From a virus: a DNA stretch of 64,000 bases. The position numbers and the translations under genes are program-made. Under the pieces are notes generated by a model, which was not told the origin of the DNA, did no database searches, and was given only the letters and a program-made list of their open reading frames with translations. Shown here piece by piece: positions 17,078 to 26,900 of this stretch. The stretch spans positions 61,546 to 125,545 of the IMG/VR virus record IMGVR_UViG_3300049893_002454. One strand, given 5' to 3'. Each line of letters opens with the position of its first letter. Position 1 is the first letter of the stretch.

Positions 17078-20000
17078 AATATAGCAGCATTGTTAGTGAC
17101 CTGATCCGACGATTCTCATCCCTAGATATTATAATAGAGCCAGAAGAGAGTGCTGTACGCGAAGCTGTGAATAAGCTAATTGGATCAAATCCAAAGTATT
17201 TCGAAGGCGTTAAGAAAGTTGTCGTAGAGCATGACGTTCCACATTCTCCATATTTAGGAAAGTCTACTGGAGAGGGTATTATCTATATTTCATTAGATGC
17301 GATAAGAAATCAGCTCAAATCTCAAGGCGAAGAGCACAATCAGCAGGCTTTTATTCATGAACTGGTTAAGACTCTTGGACATGAGGTGGCTCATATCCGT
17401 GGCGGCATGGAGCACACTGAAGGGCCATCGGAAGTCGAAGAGCAAGTCTTAGAACAGAAGTTTCCAATGCCAGCATTAAAACGAGAGGCTGCTGACTTAA
17501 CAGACAAGCAGAGGAGAGCTATAGTACTGCAGAAAGAGATCGCTGCACTACAGGGGCAATTAAACCAGATTCAGACGGTATGGAAGCAACTTACTAAGCC
17601 AGGTATCAAGGTAGACCCCGCGCGCGAAGTTCATTTTAAAGCAGAACAGGATAGAATTAATAATGAAATAACTGCCAGGCGCTCAGAAATAGAATCTCTT
17701 GAAAAATTGGAACAAGCAGTTACCAAAGAAACGATATCTGATGAGAAGGCGGCTCCTAAATCACCAGCAGTTACAAATGTTAATGATCTGGCTAGATATG
17801 GCCCGCTATTTAAAGATTTAGCTGCATCACTAGGCAGCGCATTATCTGGTCTAGTAAAGCTATATCAGCTCTTAAATGGAGCTCCGGATTTCGTCAAAGG
17901 AGAGGGTAAGATTTTACCAAGGATGAAAGAAGTAATCTCTTCCACGGACGCTTTATATAAAAAGATGTCATCGCGTATACAGGCTCATACGGATGCACCT
18001 CATCTTCTTAAAGAATTAGCATTGGAAATATTATTTGAAGAAACTAGCGAATCGCTACTTGATACTGGTGATTTCCTAACATCAGAACAGGATTTTATTA
18101 CACCGCTGACGAATCAAGGAGTGGAATCAGATTTTTATAAAAATGCCATTGCTCCTTTAGTTAATGAAATACTAGCATCAATAACTAGAGCTGCTGCAGT
18201 TGTTGGTTCAGAGCATAAATCAATTCTTCAGATTCCAGAGTTGTCTACTTCCAAGTTGCCATCGGCACAAAAGAATATAGGTAAACCTCAGCGAGAGACA
18301 AAATCTCACGGCGAGCGCACGCTCTCTACAATACGAGAAGATTATCTTAATGAATTTAGTGGATTGACTGATAAATTAGAGGGGGCTCGGCGCCTTTGGA
18401 AGAATACTGCGGACCAGTCAAAATTAGCCCCGCTTTTAACAAGGAAGGACCAGCTTGAGGCTGAGTTGCAAATAGCTAAGCAAGAGTTGTCCGATGCATT
18501 TGCTGATGTAACCGCGCTTAGTGGCACTCCACGAACAAAGGAGCAGGCGGCAAAACAAAGAGCCTCTAGCGAACGATATCAGATGGCGAAGAGACGCGTA
18601 AAAGATGCTGAGGATGAACTCAGCGCACTAAAGACCAAGATATCATCTCTATATGACACTAGCGCTGTAAATGCAGATGACCTAATTGCTGCTATAGCGC
18701 CTTATTCTAACGTTGCTAGCGTAGAGGCAAGACTAAAGACTGTTTCTGAAAAACTAGAGCAGTTTAAGCTACTTGATGAATATAAGCGCCAACTTACCGA
18801 GCGACGCGAAGAACTGCTATCAAAGTCCAAGGAATTAGGCGAGGGCAATCCAGATGTCAAAGCACTGACTGCTCTTGTTGAAGTTAGCCTCCCTAAACAG
18901 ATAGCTGAGATAGAGGGTGACTTGGGAGCATCTTCTTCCCCAAAATCACGTGAAAAAGATCCTAATGAAAAACGTATAAGGGATGATATTAAGGCGAATA
19001 CTAAATTACTTAATTCACCATTGGTACGATCTATTTTTGATAAGCTTATGCCAGATATGGCTAGTGGCGGAGATCTTCGTACACAAAAGAAAAATCTTGA
19101 GAGAAAAATCAAGGTTCGTACACAAGATGTTGCTCCTGAAACTGATTATGATGAGCTGAAGGGAGTATTACCAGCCGATGTAGAAATTTCTACATGGCAG
19201 TCCCAGATAGCAGATGTCGATAGGGATATTAAATACAGAAAGCGTACTGAGATAATAGACTATATTGGTCGTTTAGGTCAGGCATTGTCTGCAATTGTTC
19301 AGCGAGCTGCTGGTAAATCCGATGTGGCTATTCCTACAGATATATTAGGCAAGTCATTACGCCTCGGCAAATACATTGGTGCTGATGGCAATGCTAAGAT
19401 TATCAGAGACTTAGAAAGCGTCGTAAACGCAAATATGAAGGCTGTTGGACCTATAGAGGCAGAATTAGGTAAGTTGCGCGATGAACTTGCTAATATCAAA
19501 CGCTCACCAAAAAAAGACGAAGTTAAAGCTGAGCGACTAAAGGCTAAGTATAAGTACCTTTCTGAGCAACCGGCTTTCAAGAAACTTAGATCAGATATCT
19601 CTTCGACAATAGAGAGACTAGTACAACATACTAGTCCAATTGTCACAGAGGAGGTATCTCAGCCAAAGATAGTTACTGAGAGAGAGGATGCTCCTGATAT
19701 TTCTGATAAACTACGTCGCAGGCGCGAAAAAGAGGAGCGGAATATCGCTAAGGAGTTTGGTTGGAAAACTGAGCTGCCTTCTCAGGAAGAATCAACTAAA
19801 TTTCCCGAATACGACGAGCGATCTAAGGCTGTTTCTAGACAATGGGAAGCACCGGAGCCGCTGGGCAAGTCTACACTAACAAATGCTATAAAGCAGGATA
19901 TAGAACGAGGTTTGATCGATCCGACAAAAATTCCTTCAGATGTACGCAAGCAGTTGTTAACTCAACTTCACGCCACCTCGGGAGAGTTGCGTTCAATAAA

Positions 20001-21921
20001 AGAACGCCTCGTAACTCCAGATGCAGAGTTGGCAGATTTACAAAAAGAGGAAGCTGCGTTTAGGCTAGATACTTCGGTTGATCCTGATTTTAATAATAAG
20101 CGTATTGAACAAAATATGGCCAAGCAGGAGTCTCTACGGCGTTCGTCCGCTAAACTACGAGAGCAGGCTAAGCGGCTTCATGCTGAGATTAGCAAAATTC
20201 GTGATGTATTGAAGGATCCAGAAAAATATGTACGTGGCACAGGCGAATTAGAAAAAGATTTGGAGAAGCAACTAGAGCGACAAGAAGCCAGGCTGTTGCA
20301 TCAGTATAAACTAGAAGATAGTATTAAAAAGCTTAGAGATGATCTCCTATATGCAGACCCATTGCAGCTTAAGAATATCCAGAAAACTATTGCTATCCAA
20401 GAAGCTGAACTTAAATCCGTAATTAAGGAGATTGCAGAGGCAGATGCCAGCATTGACAGGACTACGCGCCAATTAAGTTCCGCCCGCAAAAAACATAGCA
20501 CTGAAAGTGATAAGCCTTCGCCTATTAAGGAGAAGAGTGTACGTGTCTATGAGCCTACCGAGGAAGAGCGTGCTGCTGCTAAGCTACACAGACAGAGGTA
20601 TGAAGCTGCTGTTGATAAATCTGTGGAAGAAAAGGCCAAGCGATATCGCGCTGCAGATGAGGCGGAGAGAAGGACGATAGCTGAGCGGCGCAAATTCGTT
20701 GATCCTAATAAACCGGAGAAGCAACTTCCGTCTACGCGTATGCTTAATGCCGCACGGGCTATGCGCTATGCCTACAAGAAGGCCTTGGAGTTGAATCCTA
20801 AGGCAGCAACTTCGCGTGAAAGCAAAGTCAGAGATGCTCTCTACCGCCAAACTGAGCTAGATAATTATCTTCGCGTGCTAGACGACGAGTATTTAAAACA
20901 GGCTACTGAGCGTGCTTTATCAGAAACAAGTGATATTCAAGAGCAATTTAAATTACGTACAAAATACTTAGATGAGTTGCATAAAGCGCCAGAATATACA
21001 CAGGGCCTTGAAATGTTGCAGCAGGCAATGAATGATCTGGATAATGCTTCGATTATAGATCGTCCGGAGGGAACTGCTGCTCTGGAGTCAGTTGTTGAGC
21101 CACGCGATATGGGTAAAGGTGTCGGGAGAGTGCGTGGAAAGCCGGAGCGTATGTTAGGTGCGAAGGATCCGTACATGTTATTCTTCCGTGCTCAATATGA
21201 GGCCGAAATAGCTTTAATGCGCTATGAAGAAGCAGCTAAGGCCAAGAAGCACTTGGATAAGGTGGCAGCTAAGGCTAGAAAGGATGCTTCTGATGCGGGG
21301 TTGGACGAAAAGCAGATTAATGAGACTGTGGACAGGGAGTACAATGAAATGTTGGGCGGCATTATGGCAGCACAATATGAATCACTCTCTAAATTTGATA
21401 ATATTGTTGATAAATTAAAGGAAAGCACTCAAGGTAAAAAACCAACTGTATTTTTTGATCCTACCAAAGTAGAATCATATCTAAAGGACCTTGCAGACAA
21501 GCAGGCTGCTGCTGTTCATGAAAAGGAATTAGCAAGACGTTTTATTCAGGTACGGGAAATACCATTGCTTACGGCAGGGACATTCGACCCGGATCGCTAT
21601 CCGAAATTACTTGCTGCTGAATTTAGCGATGAGATGCCTCCAATGTCAGAACTGGCACGCCAACAACGTGGTGGCGAAGGGGTATACAAGAAGTTGCGAT
21701 ATGTCCTGCCACATCTATTGTGGGGACAAACTACACCAGGAAAGAAGGGCAAAAAGGGTGAAGGGGCAGCTGATGTACCTGCCGAAGTTGCGGGATTGCA
21801 AGAATCGCCATTTACTGAAGCTGTAAAGAAGCGCTATACGCCAGCCCCAATCAGACCAGGTGGTAAAGGTCAGCGTGGACAAAATGTACCTCAATTCATG
21901 CAATCAAAGAGTCGGAGCTAA
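17074..21921 (+). CDS. Giant coiled-coil protein with N-terminal HEXXH motif
   Basis: This 1615-residue protein has two parts. The N-terminal 130 residues contain HEVAH at 103-107, a zincin-type zinc site, followed by GGMEH and several Glu that could supply the third ligand. From about residue 140 to 1590 it is almost entirely charged helix with heptad-like Leu spacing, typical of long coiled coil. The last residues are Pro/Gly/Lys-rich. It could be an internal virion protein ejected with DNA, or a ruler-like scaffold with protease activity. I see no transmembrane segment, which argues against a classical tape measure. It starts by a four-base overlap with the upstream gene. Confidence 0.65.
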   Translation: MKYSSIVSDLIRRFSSLDIIIEPEESAVREAVNKLIGSNPKYFEGVKKVVVEHDVPHSPYLGKSTGEGIIYISLDAIRNQLKSQGEEHNQQAFIHELVKTLGHEVAHIRGGMEHTEGPSEVEEQVLEQKFPMPALKREAADLTDKQRRAIVLQKEIAALQGQLNQIQTVWKQLTKPGIKVDPAREVHFKAEQDRINNEITARRSEIESLEKLEQAVTKETISDEKAAPKSPAVTNVNDLARYGPLFKDLAASLGSALSGLVKLYQLLNGAPDFVKGEGKILPRMKEVISSTDALYKKMSSRIQAHTDAPHLLKELALEILFEETSESLLDTGDFLTSEQDFITPLTNQGVESDFYKNAIAPLVNEILASITRAAAVVGSEHKSILQIPELSTSKLPSAQKNIGKPQRETKSHGERTLSTIREDYLNEFSGLTDKLEGARRLWKNTADQSKLAPLLTRKDQLEAELQIAKQELSDAFADVTALSGTPRTKEQAAKQRASSERYQMAKRRVKDAEDELSALKTKISSLYDTSAVNADDLIAAIAPYSNVASVEARLKTVSEKLEQFKLLDEYKRQLTERREELLSKSKELGEGNPDVKALTALVEVSLPKQIAEIEGDLGASSSPKSREKDPNEKRIRDDIKANTKLLNSPLVRSIFDKLMPDMASGGDLRTQKKNLERKIKVRTQDVAPETDYDELKGVLPADVEISTWQSQIADVDRDIKYRKRTEIIDYIGRLGQALSAIVQRAAGKSDVAIPTDILGKSLRLGKYIGADGNAKIIRDLESVVNANMKAVGPIEAELGKLRDELANIKRSPKKDEVKAERLKAKYKYLSEQPAFKKLRSDISSTIERLVQHTSPIVTEEVSQPKIVTEREDAPDISDKLRRRREKEERNIAKEFGWKTELPSQEESTKFPEYDERSKAVSRQWEAPEPLGKSTLTNAIKQDIERGLIDPTKIPSDVRKQLLTQLHATSGELRSIKERLVTPDAELADLQKEEAAFRLDTSVDPDFNNKRIEQNMAKQESLRRSSAKLREQAKRLHAEISKIRDVLKDPEKYVRGTGELEKDLEKQLERQEARLLHQYKLEDSIKKLRDDLLYADPLQLKNIQKTIAIQEAELKSVIKEIAEADASIDRTTRQLSSARKKHSTESDKPSPIKEKSVRVYEPTEEERAAAKLHRQRYEAAVDKSVEEKAKRYRAADEAERRTIAERRKFVDPNKPEKQLPSTRMLNAARAMRYAYKKALELNPKAATSRESKVRDALYRQTELDNYLRVLDDEYLKQATERALSETSDIQEQFKLRTKYLDELHKAPEYTQGLEMLQQAMNDLDNASIIDRPEGTAALESVVEPRDMGKGVGRVRGKPERMLGAKDPYMLFFRAQYEAEIALMRYEEAAKAKKHLDKVAAKARKDASDAGLDEKQINETVDREYNEMLGGIMAAQYESLSKFDNIVDKLKESTQGKKPTVFFDPTKVESYLKDLADKQAAAVHEKELARRFIQVREIPLLTAGTFDPDRYPKLLAAEFSDEMPPMSELARQQRGGEGVYKKLRYVLPHLLWGQTTPGKKGKKGEGAADVPAEVAGLQESPFTEAVKKRYTPAPIRPGGKGQRGQNVPQFMQSKSRS

Positions 21922-21923
21922 TA

Positions 21924-22439
21924 ATGCTTAAATTATCAAGAAAATACAATGATGCATTAGACGAGTTATTTGATATTGCTGTTCGCGCTGCTGCCAAGAG
22001 GCTTATACATTCGGCAAAGCACGGTGATAAAGCAAAGTGTCAGTGTGATCATAGCAAGGAGATTGATGAGTTGGCTAAACAATTCATTGAGGATACAATG
22101 TATATAGATGATGGTAGATTTGGTCTATCTGAACCATTAGCAAAAGCTGCTGCTGGAGGTCAAAGGTATTCTGATCCATTGAATCCAAAGGATACTGCAG
22201 TAACTCTAGTTAGGCTAATACATCATTTAATGCAGCGTTCAAAAATACATAATAGACCAAAATTTATACAGAATATACGCGAACATCTTACAGAATTAAA
22301 TCCTTATATGCTGTCTAAAAAACGCAATAATCCTTCTGCAGCAATCGGTGCTGCAATGAATATTATGAAAAATGTATTACAGTCGCAGCCACCTACAGTT
22401 ATTGGGGCAATTCTTGGACAATTATATAGGATGCTATGA
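21924..22439 (+). CDS. Hypothetical helical protein, 171 aa
   Basis: I do not recognise this protein. It is helical and basic. A KCQCDHSKEID segment (about residues 37-47) gives CxC-x-H, a possible metal site. The C-terminal part has MNIMKNVLQS and a final hydrophobic helix that is too short to be a membrane span. A GGAG sequence before the ATG supports the start. The gene overlaps the next by four bases and follows the giant coiled-coil protein, so it is probably made with it, but its role is unknown. Confidence 0.5.
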   Translation: MLKLSRKYNDALDELFDIAVRAAAKRLIHSAKHGDKAKCQCDHSKEIDELAKQFIEDTMYIDDGRFGLSEPLAKAAAGGQRYSDPLNPKDTAVTLVRLIHHLMQRSKIHNRPKFIQNIREHLTELNPYMLSKKRNNPSAAIGAAMNIMKNVLQSQPPTVIGAILGQLYRML

Positions 22440-23209
22440 TTAAGATATCTAATACTGGTATGGAGGATAGCGGCGTCTCAGATGTTGCCACTGGTCGCAG
22501 AATATACGTCACTGTTACTGCACGAAAGAAGTTCCGTGAAGCAAATCCTCAGTTTACCAAAGTAAGAAATGCATTACTCAATACTGCTATGGCAAATGAT
22601 TTTTCTAAAGCCAAGGTACAGCCAAAATTTTTTAAAGTACGCAAAGATCCGCATGCGAGGGGGCAAGTTCGCACTGGTGCTGGCGGAGAGTATATTGCGA
22701 TTATTGATTCAAATAGCATCAAGATTGTAGGATTTGGTAGGGCTGGAGTACCAAGGCTAACTGGCCTAGTTGCTCCGCAGGTACGAACTCCGGCTTCAGT
22801 GTCATTTGGAGATACCCCCTCTCCAGTGTCATTTGGAGATACCCCCTCTCCAGTGTCATTTGGTAAAACTCCGGCGCCCGTGGCACTTTCAAATACAGAA
22901 TTTTCATATTTCTTAATTAAGCACTCTTTTGATAATCTATGTGCAACTAACAATTTACACGAGGAGCGCCTGCATACAGTAGTCGATCTTTTATCTGAAA
23001 ATACTGGATTGCCTATAGATGAGATTTTACGTAAATTAGAGACGGTCGAAGATCCGTCGACGTTGTATGAACTATGTTCAAATGATCAGGCAGATTATCT
23101 TAAAATACCTGAAGATAAAAATTCATATATAACTGACCCAGTATATAGCACACAATCCTCACTGCCATCATCGGCATTGGCCATACAAACTAGCATTTCA
23201 AATCGCTAA
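22436..23209 (+). CDS. Hypothetical protein with Pro-Ser-Val-Ser-Phe-Gly repeat linker
   Basis: The 257-residue protein has a basic N-terminal domain (about 1-115), a repeated linker and a helical C-terminal domain (about 155-257). The linker is a nine-residue repeat, PSPVSFGDT, present in two exact and one diverged copy. Such Pro-rich linkers separate folded domains. The start overlaps the upstream stop. I recognise no domain. The exact DNA repeat means the linker length may vary between relatives. Confidence 0.5.
   Translation: MIKISNTGMEDSGVSDVATGRRIYVTVTARKKFREANPQFTKVRNALLNTAMANDFSKAKVQPKFFKVRKDPHARGQVRTGAGGEYIAIIDSNSIKIVGFGRAGVPRLTGLVAPQVRTPASVSFGDTPSPVSFGDTPSPVSFGKTPAPVALSNTEFSYFLIKHSFDNLCATNNLHEERLHTVVDLLSENTGLPIDEILRKLETVEDPSTLYELCSNDQADYLKIPEDKNSYITDPVYSTQSSLPSSALAIQTSISNR
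22797..22877 (+). repeat. 27-base tandem repeat inside a coding region
   Basis: Unit 1 (22797-22823) and unit 2 (22824-22850) are identical 27-base copies. Unit 3 (22851-22877) matches for the first half, then diverges. The unit is in frame and encodes nine residues (VSFGDTPSP), so slippage would change linker length without a frameshift. Confidence 0.9.
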
Positions 23210-23221
23210 TTCTATTAATAG

Positions 23222-23797
23222 ATGACCACACCAATATTAGTAGGAATGTCGGAGCTATCATTGAAGATTGCAATCCCAATTTACTCCATTAAAATTAGTC
23301 CTGCTGAAATGGAGCAGTCGAAGAAAGTCAGGGCGCTGCTCAAAGATGTAGTTCTAAAATTAGACCAACTCACTGACTCACTAAAGATATTCTCATCCAT
23401 TATTAGTGAACTTAGGGATGTTTCTGATATAAATCAGGTGCGACGAGAGCTAGTGTCATATAAACATAAAATTCAAGGTGATACCAATGATCTGTTAACC
23501 CTAGTAGAAGGATCACTAACAGAGTGGAATAAAATGATTTCAGATAGTAACTTTGATTCTATCAAACGAGCTTATATTGAAGAGATTCGTAAACTACGAG
23601 AGGATATTGGCAAGTTACTTGAAAGACTTAGAAGACCAACAGAACCATCATTTTTACAGGATACCCCGCAAGATGTAAATAATATTATAGCCGCTAGATT
23701 GGCCATAAATGAAATTATCTCTGCGCAATTATTTCAAAAAATAGATCGTGACATTTTAGGTCGTATAAAGATAGGAACAAAGATAGTGAATTTATAG
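23222..23797 (+). CDS. Hypothetical helical protein, 191 aa
   Basis: The protein is mostly charged helix (about residues 35-150) with coiled-coil character, then a Pro-containing linker and a short helical C-terminus. No known motif is visible. The ribosome binding site is weak (AATTCTATTAATAG before the ATG), so expression may rely on coupling to the upstream gene, 12 bases away. It precedes the small gene at 23805 and the protease/scaffold gene. An assembly role is possible but is inferred only from position. Confidence 0.45.
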   Translation: MTTPILVGMSELSLKIAIPIYSIKISPAEMEQSKKVRALLKDVVLKLDQLTDSLKIFSSIISELRDVSDINQVRRELVSYKHKIQGDTNDLLTLVEGSLTEWNKMISDSNFDSIKRAYIEEIRKLREDIGKLLERLRRPTEPSFLQDTPQDVNNIIAARLAINEIISAQLFQKIDRDILGRIKIGTKIVNL

Positions 23798-23804
23798 GTG
23801 TATT

Positions 23805-23969
23805 ATGGGATTTATTAAATACTCTGTATTAGAATTAGGGGTCGAAGAGACCCTTCCAGGTTGGATTAAGCAGTCCAGTAAAGCAGAATCTGAAGTGAAG
23901 GACGATGACCTCGAGACTGCTAATAAAAGTTTAGATGATGATAGTGAAGAAAATCAAACCAAGGAATAG
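23805..23969 (+). CDS. Small acidic protein, 54 aa
   Basis: An ATG seven bases after the upstream stop, with AGGTG in front, opens a 54-residue frame. The N-terminus is MGFIKYSVLELGVEETLPGW and the rest is acidic (Asp/Glu/Ser-rich). It runs to one base before the GTG that opens the next frame and two before its ATG. The tight fit supports translation. I do not recognise it. An acidic tail of this kind would suit a small partner of the basic scaffold region encoded next. Confidence 0.5.
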   Translation: MGFIKYSVLELGVEETLPGWIKQSSKAESEVKDDDLETANKSLDDDSEENQTKE

Positions 23970-23971
23970 TG

Positions 23972-26900
23972 ATGGCTATTAAAAAGATTGCGTTTAGTGA
24001 TCAACTACATATATCAAATATAGTTTCTTCAGATGTTGTAGAGGCAGAAGCCGATATTGTAAACCGATTTAAGGAAATTGTTGCGTCCTTGCGAGATGAG
24101 CAAGAGCGTATCAAGGTCGGTACCAAGATTGCACCTAAAGTAGAAGACTTTATCTACTGTCATGCTATACAGATGCATGCTGCTGAAGCAAATCTTGTTG
24201 GTGAGGACAGCGGTGAGTTTAGGAAGAATTCCCGTGGTGAGCCAGTACGAGGACATTTTGAATCAGTAAAGGATGGGCGTGGTTCAGATTCGGTAAAGTG
24301 GGTTAGTCCGGATGGAATCCAGCTCTATAAGAATGCTAATGGCGATATTTTCCCAGAAGAAGATCTTATTAAATCGCATAAAGAATGGGTAGGTAAGCCT
24401 CTATGCAAAGATCATATAAGCAGCAGCGTAGATGGAATTCGCGGTATTATAGTTGATACTTTTTATGATAACCGCTTCAAACGTGTCCATGCATTATTTG
24501 CTTTAGATAAGAAGAACTATCCTGAACTTGCTCGTAAAGTTGAAGCCAATTATGCAGTTAATGTCTCGATGGGCACAGCAGTAGGCAGATCTATTTGTAC
24601 CGAATGTGCAAATGTAGCGACCACAGAGTCTGAATATTGTCATCATGTCAAATCAAAATCTAATTATGGTGAAATAAATAAGGATCTCAAGCCCATAGAG
24701 CTTAGCTTAGTGGTTGTGGGTGCTGACCCGCGTGCGAAAGTGCGTACTGTACTAGCTAGCTTTAATAATTATTTTATGCAAAAGGCGGCGGCTCTTGCTG
24801 ATTCTTTAGAAGAAAGCGTAGAACCGACATCAATATCAAAAAATCTTAGTGTATCCGAAGTTATAGATTTACTTGGAGCACTGAACCAAGAAAGTGAAAA
24901 ATATGCCGAGGTCATGCGTCATATTTCCACTATGAAAAATCATGAGCTGCGGGAGCTCGTGCTTAAATTGAAGTCAATGAAAGATCCTACATTAACAACT
25001 GTCAAAGATACTATTGGAGAGTTGTTAGCTGAACGATACATGGCTTCTCCCCCTCCCGCGCTTGATATTAATAATGCAGGACGCCCAACAGGTACGGCCA
25101 CTCAGCCTGATTTAGGATCTGCAGCAGCAACCGGACATGACTTAGCCGGGACAAGCTTAAATACTGAGATAGGTGAGGATCCTATTTCTATGGTAGATAA
25201 GGTCGTAGGAGTTTCACGAACTCTTCCAGATCCTAATAGTGGTATAGCAACGGCATCGGCTATTTTATCAAATTTTACTGATAGTTCTGACACCGATGTC
25301 AATAACAATTCTTTGCACAATAGATTTGCAATGTTGCAGAAGAAGGAGATTCCAATGAATTTTGCAGAGTTACGTAAGCGTGCAGAAGCGCGCAAACAAG
25401 CGTATCACCAGGGCACAGAAGACCCAGCGAAGGCACTTCCGTACGATAAAATGGGTGACGCAGATAAGATCCGAGACACACAGGATAAACAGATGGTTGG
25501 TGATGAGCTTGATACCTCATCCGACATTCCCGCCGAAGATGCTAAGAAGAAGGATATTCTTCAGCGCGCTTCACTTGAAGAGCGTCGAGCTAAGCGAGCT
25601 AAGCTCCTTGAGGCACTTACCAAGCAGGCCGATTCAGCTAAGCCTGGCAATGTAGAGGAGAAGACTGACTCTCTCGGTCGTAAGGTTATGGTCGCCACTA
25701 AACCAGATGGCTCAAAAGAGGTATTGAAGGCTGATGATGAAGCCGGCACTGTTGAGAAGAAGGCTTTCTGGCAAGGAACAGAAGAGCCTACCCCTGGCAA
25801 GACCAGATATCCTCTGATGGGTGAATCACATGATAGCATGCGTGCCAAAGACAAGCAAATGAATGGCGTTGTCGAGACTGGTGCAGATGGCCTTTTCCCT
25901 GGAGATGAGCAGCTGAAGAAATCACTGCAACGCTCAGCGTCCATCAAGGCACGTCTTACAAAGAGCGCTACGCCAGGAAAGAGCACGTGGAAATTTTTTG
26001 CAGGTAATGATGAGATTCTTACTGTAAAGGCTTCTTCGGCATATGAAGTTGGCTTAGATGAGCCCGTACAAAATACAGCCCATCTCTCGCAAGACGGCAA
26101 TGACCTTGTAGCTGATGACTTTTTCAAAACTGATGTTTATGCAAAGGAAGTTATGAAGCTCATCCGTTCTGCTGGTCTTGAGAAAGCAGCAGAGACTTTA
26201 GGTGGTGAGTTACCTCCTCCGCCAGCTGCCCCGCAAGCAGCGCCAGCACCAGCAGTGCAGGAATCGCCTGCTGATGCTGCTGGGGAGCAGGAGAAAGATG
26301 CTAATGATAAGATCGTAGAGGCACTCGCCTCGATCGAATCCGCTGTTGAAGAAATTCGCAATGCAGCTAATATTGAGGATCTGAAGCAGGTAGATGTTTC
26401 ATCTGAAGGCGCTGCGGTTACAGCATCATTCCGTACTCAGCTATTTAAAGTACAGGCGGAGCTAGCATCGGCAGCTGACGAACTAGCTACTTTATCAGAA
26501 TCTGCTGTATCAAGCGCAATCGTTGACGAGGCTGTGTCTGACGCATTTACAGTTGCTACTGCAGCCGCCGATTTGCTAGATAAGTTTGCTGCAAAGAAAA
26601 AGAAGAAAAAAGATGATGTCAAGAAGATGAAGAAGGTAAAGAAGCTTTTTGATAATAAGAAGCTTAAGAAGAAGGATGAAGATGAGGATGAAGATGAGGA
26701 ATTGGAGAAGAGGGCAAGCGCTACACTTGCTGAGCTTCTGGCTGCCAGAGCAGCTCGTCGCGAGGCATTAGTAGCTAGAGCCGCTGATGACGGCAGTGAG
26801 TGGGAAGAGGTTACACGTCCAGAAATCCCATCATTACTAATGCAGCCTGATACTGAAGTTGATACCATTCCTGAACAAACAGAGGTTGATACTACTGCAT

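Noticed and set aside
22797-22877. Non-coding repeat or CRISPR-like element
   Set aside because: The unit is 27 bases, in frame, head to tail with no spacers, and encodes a peptide linker.
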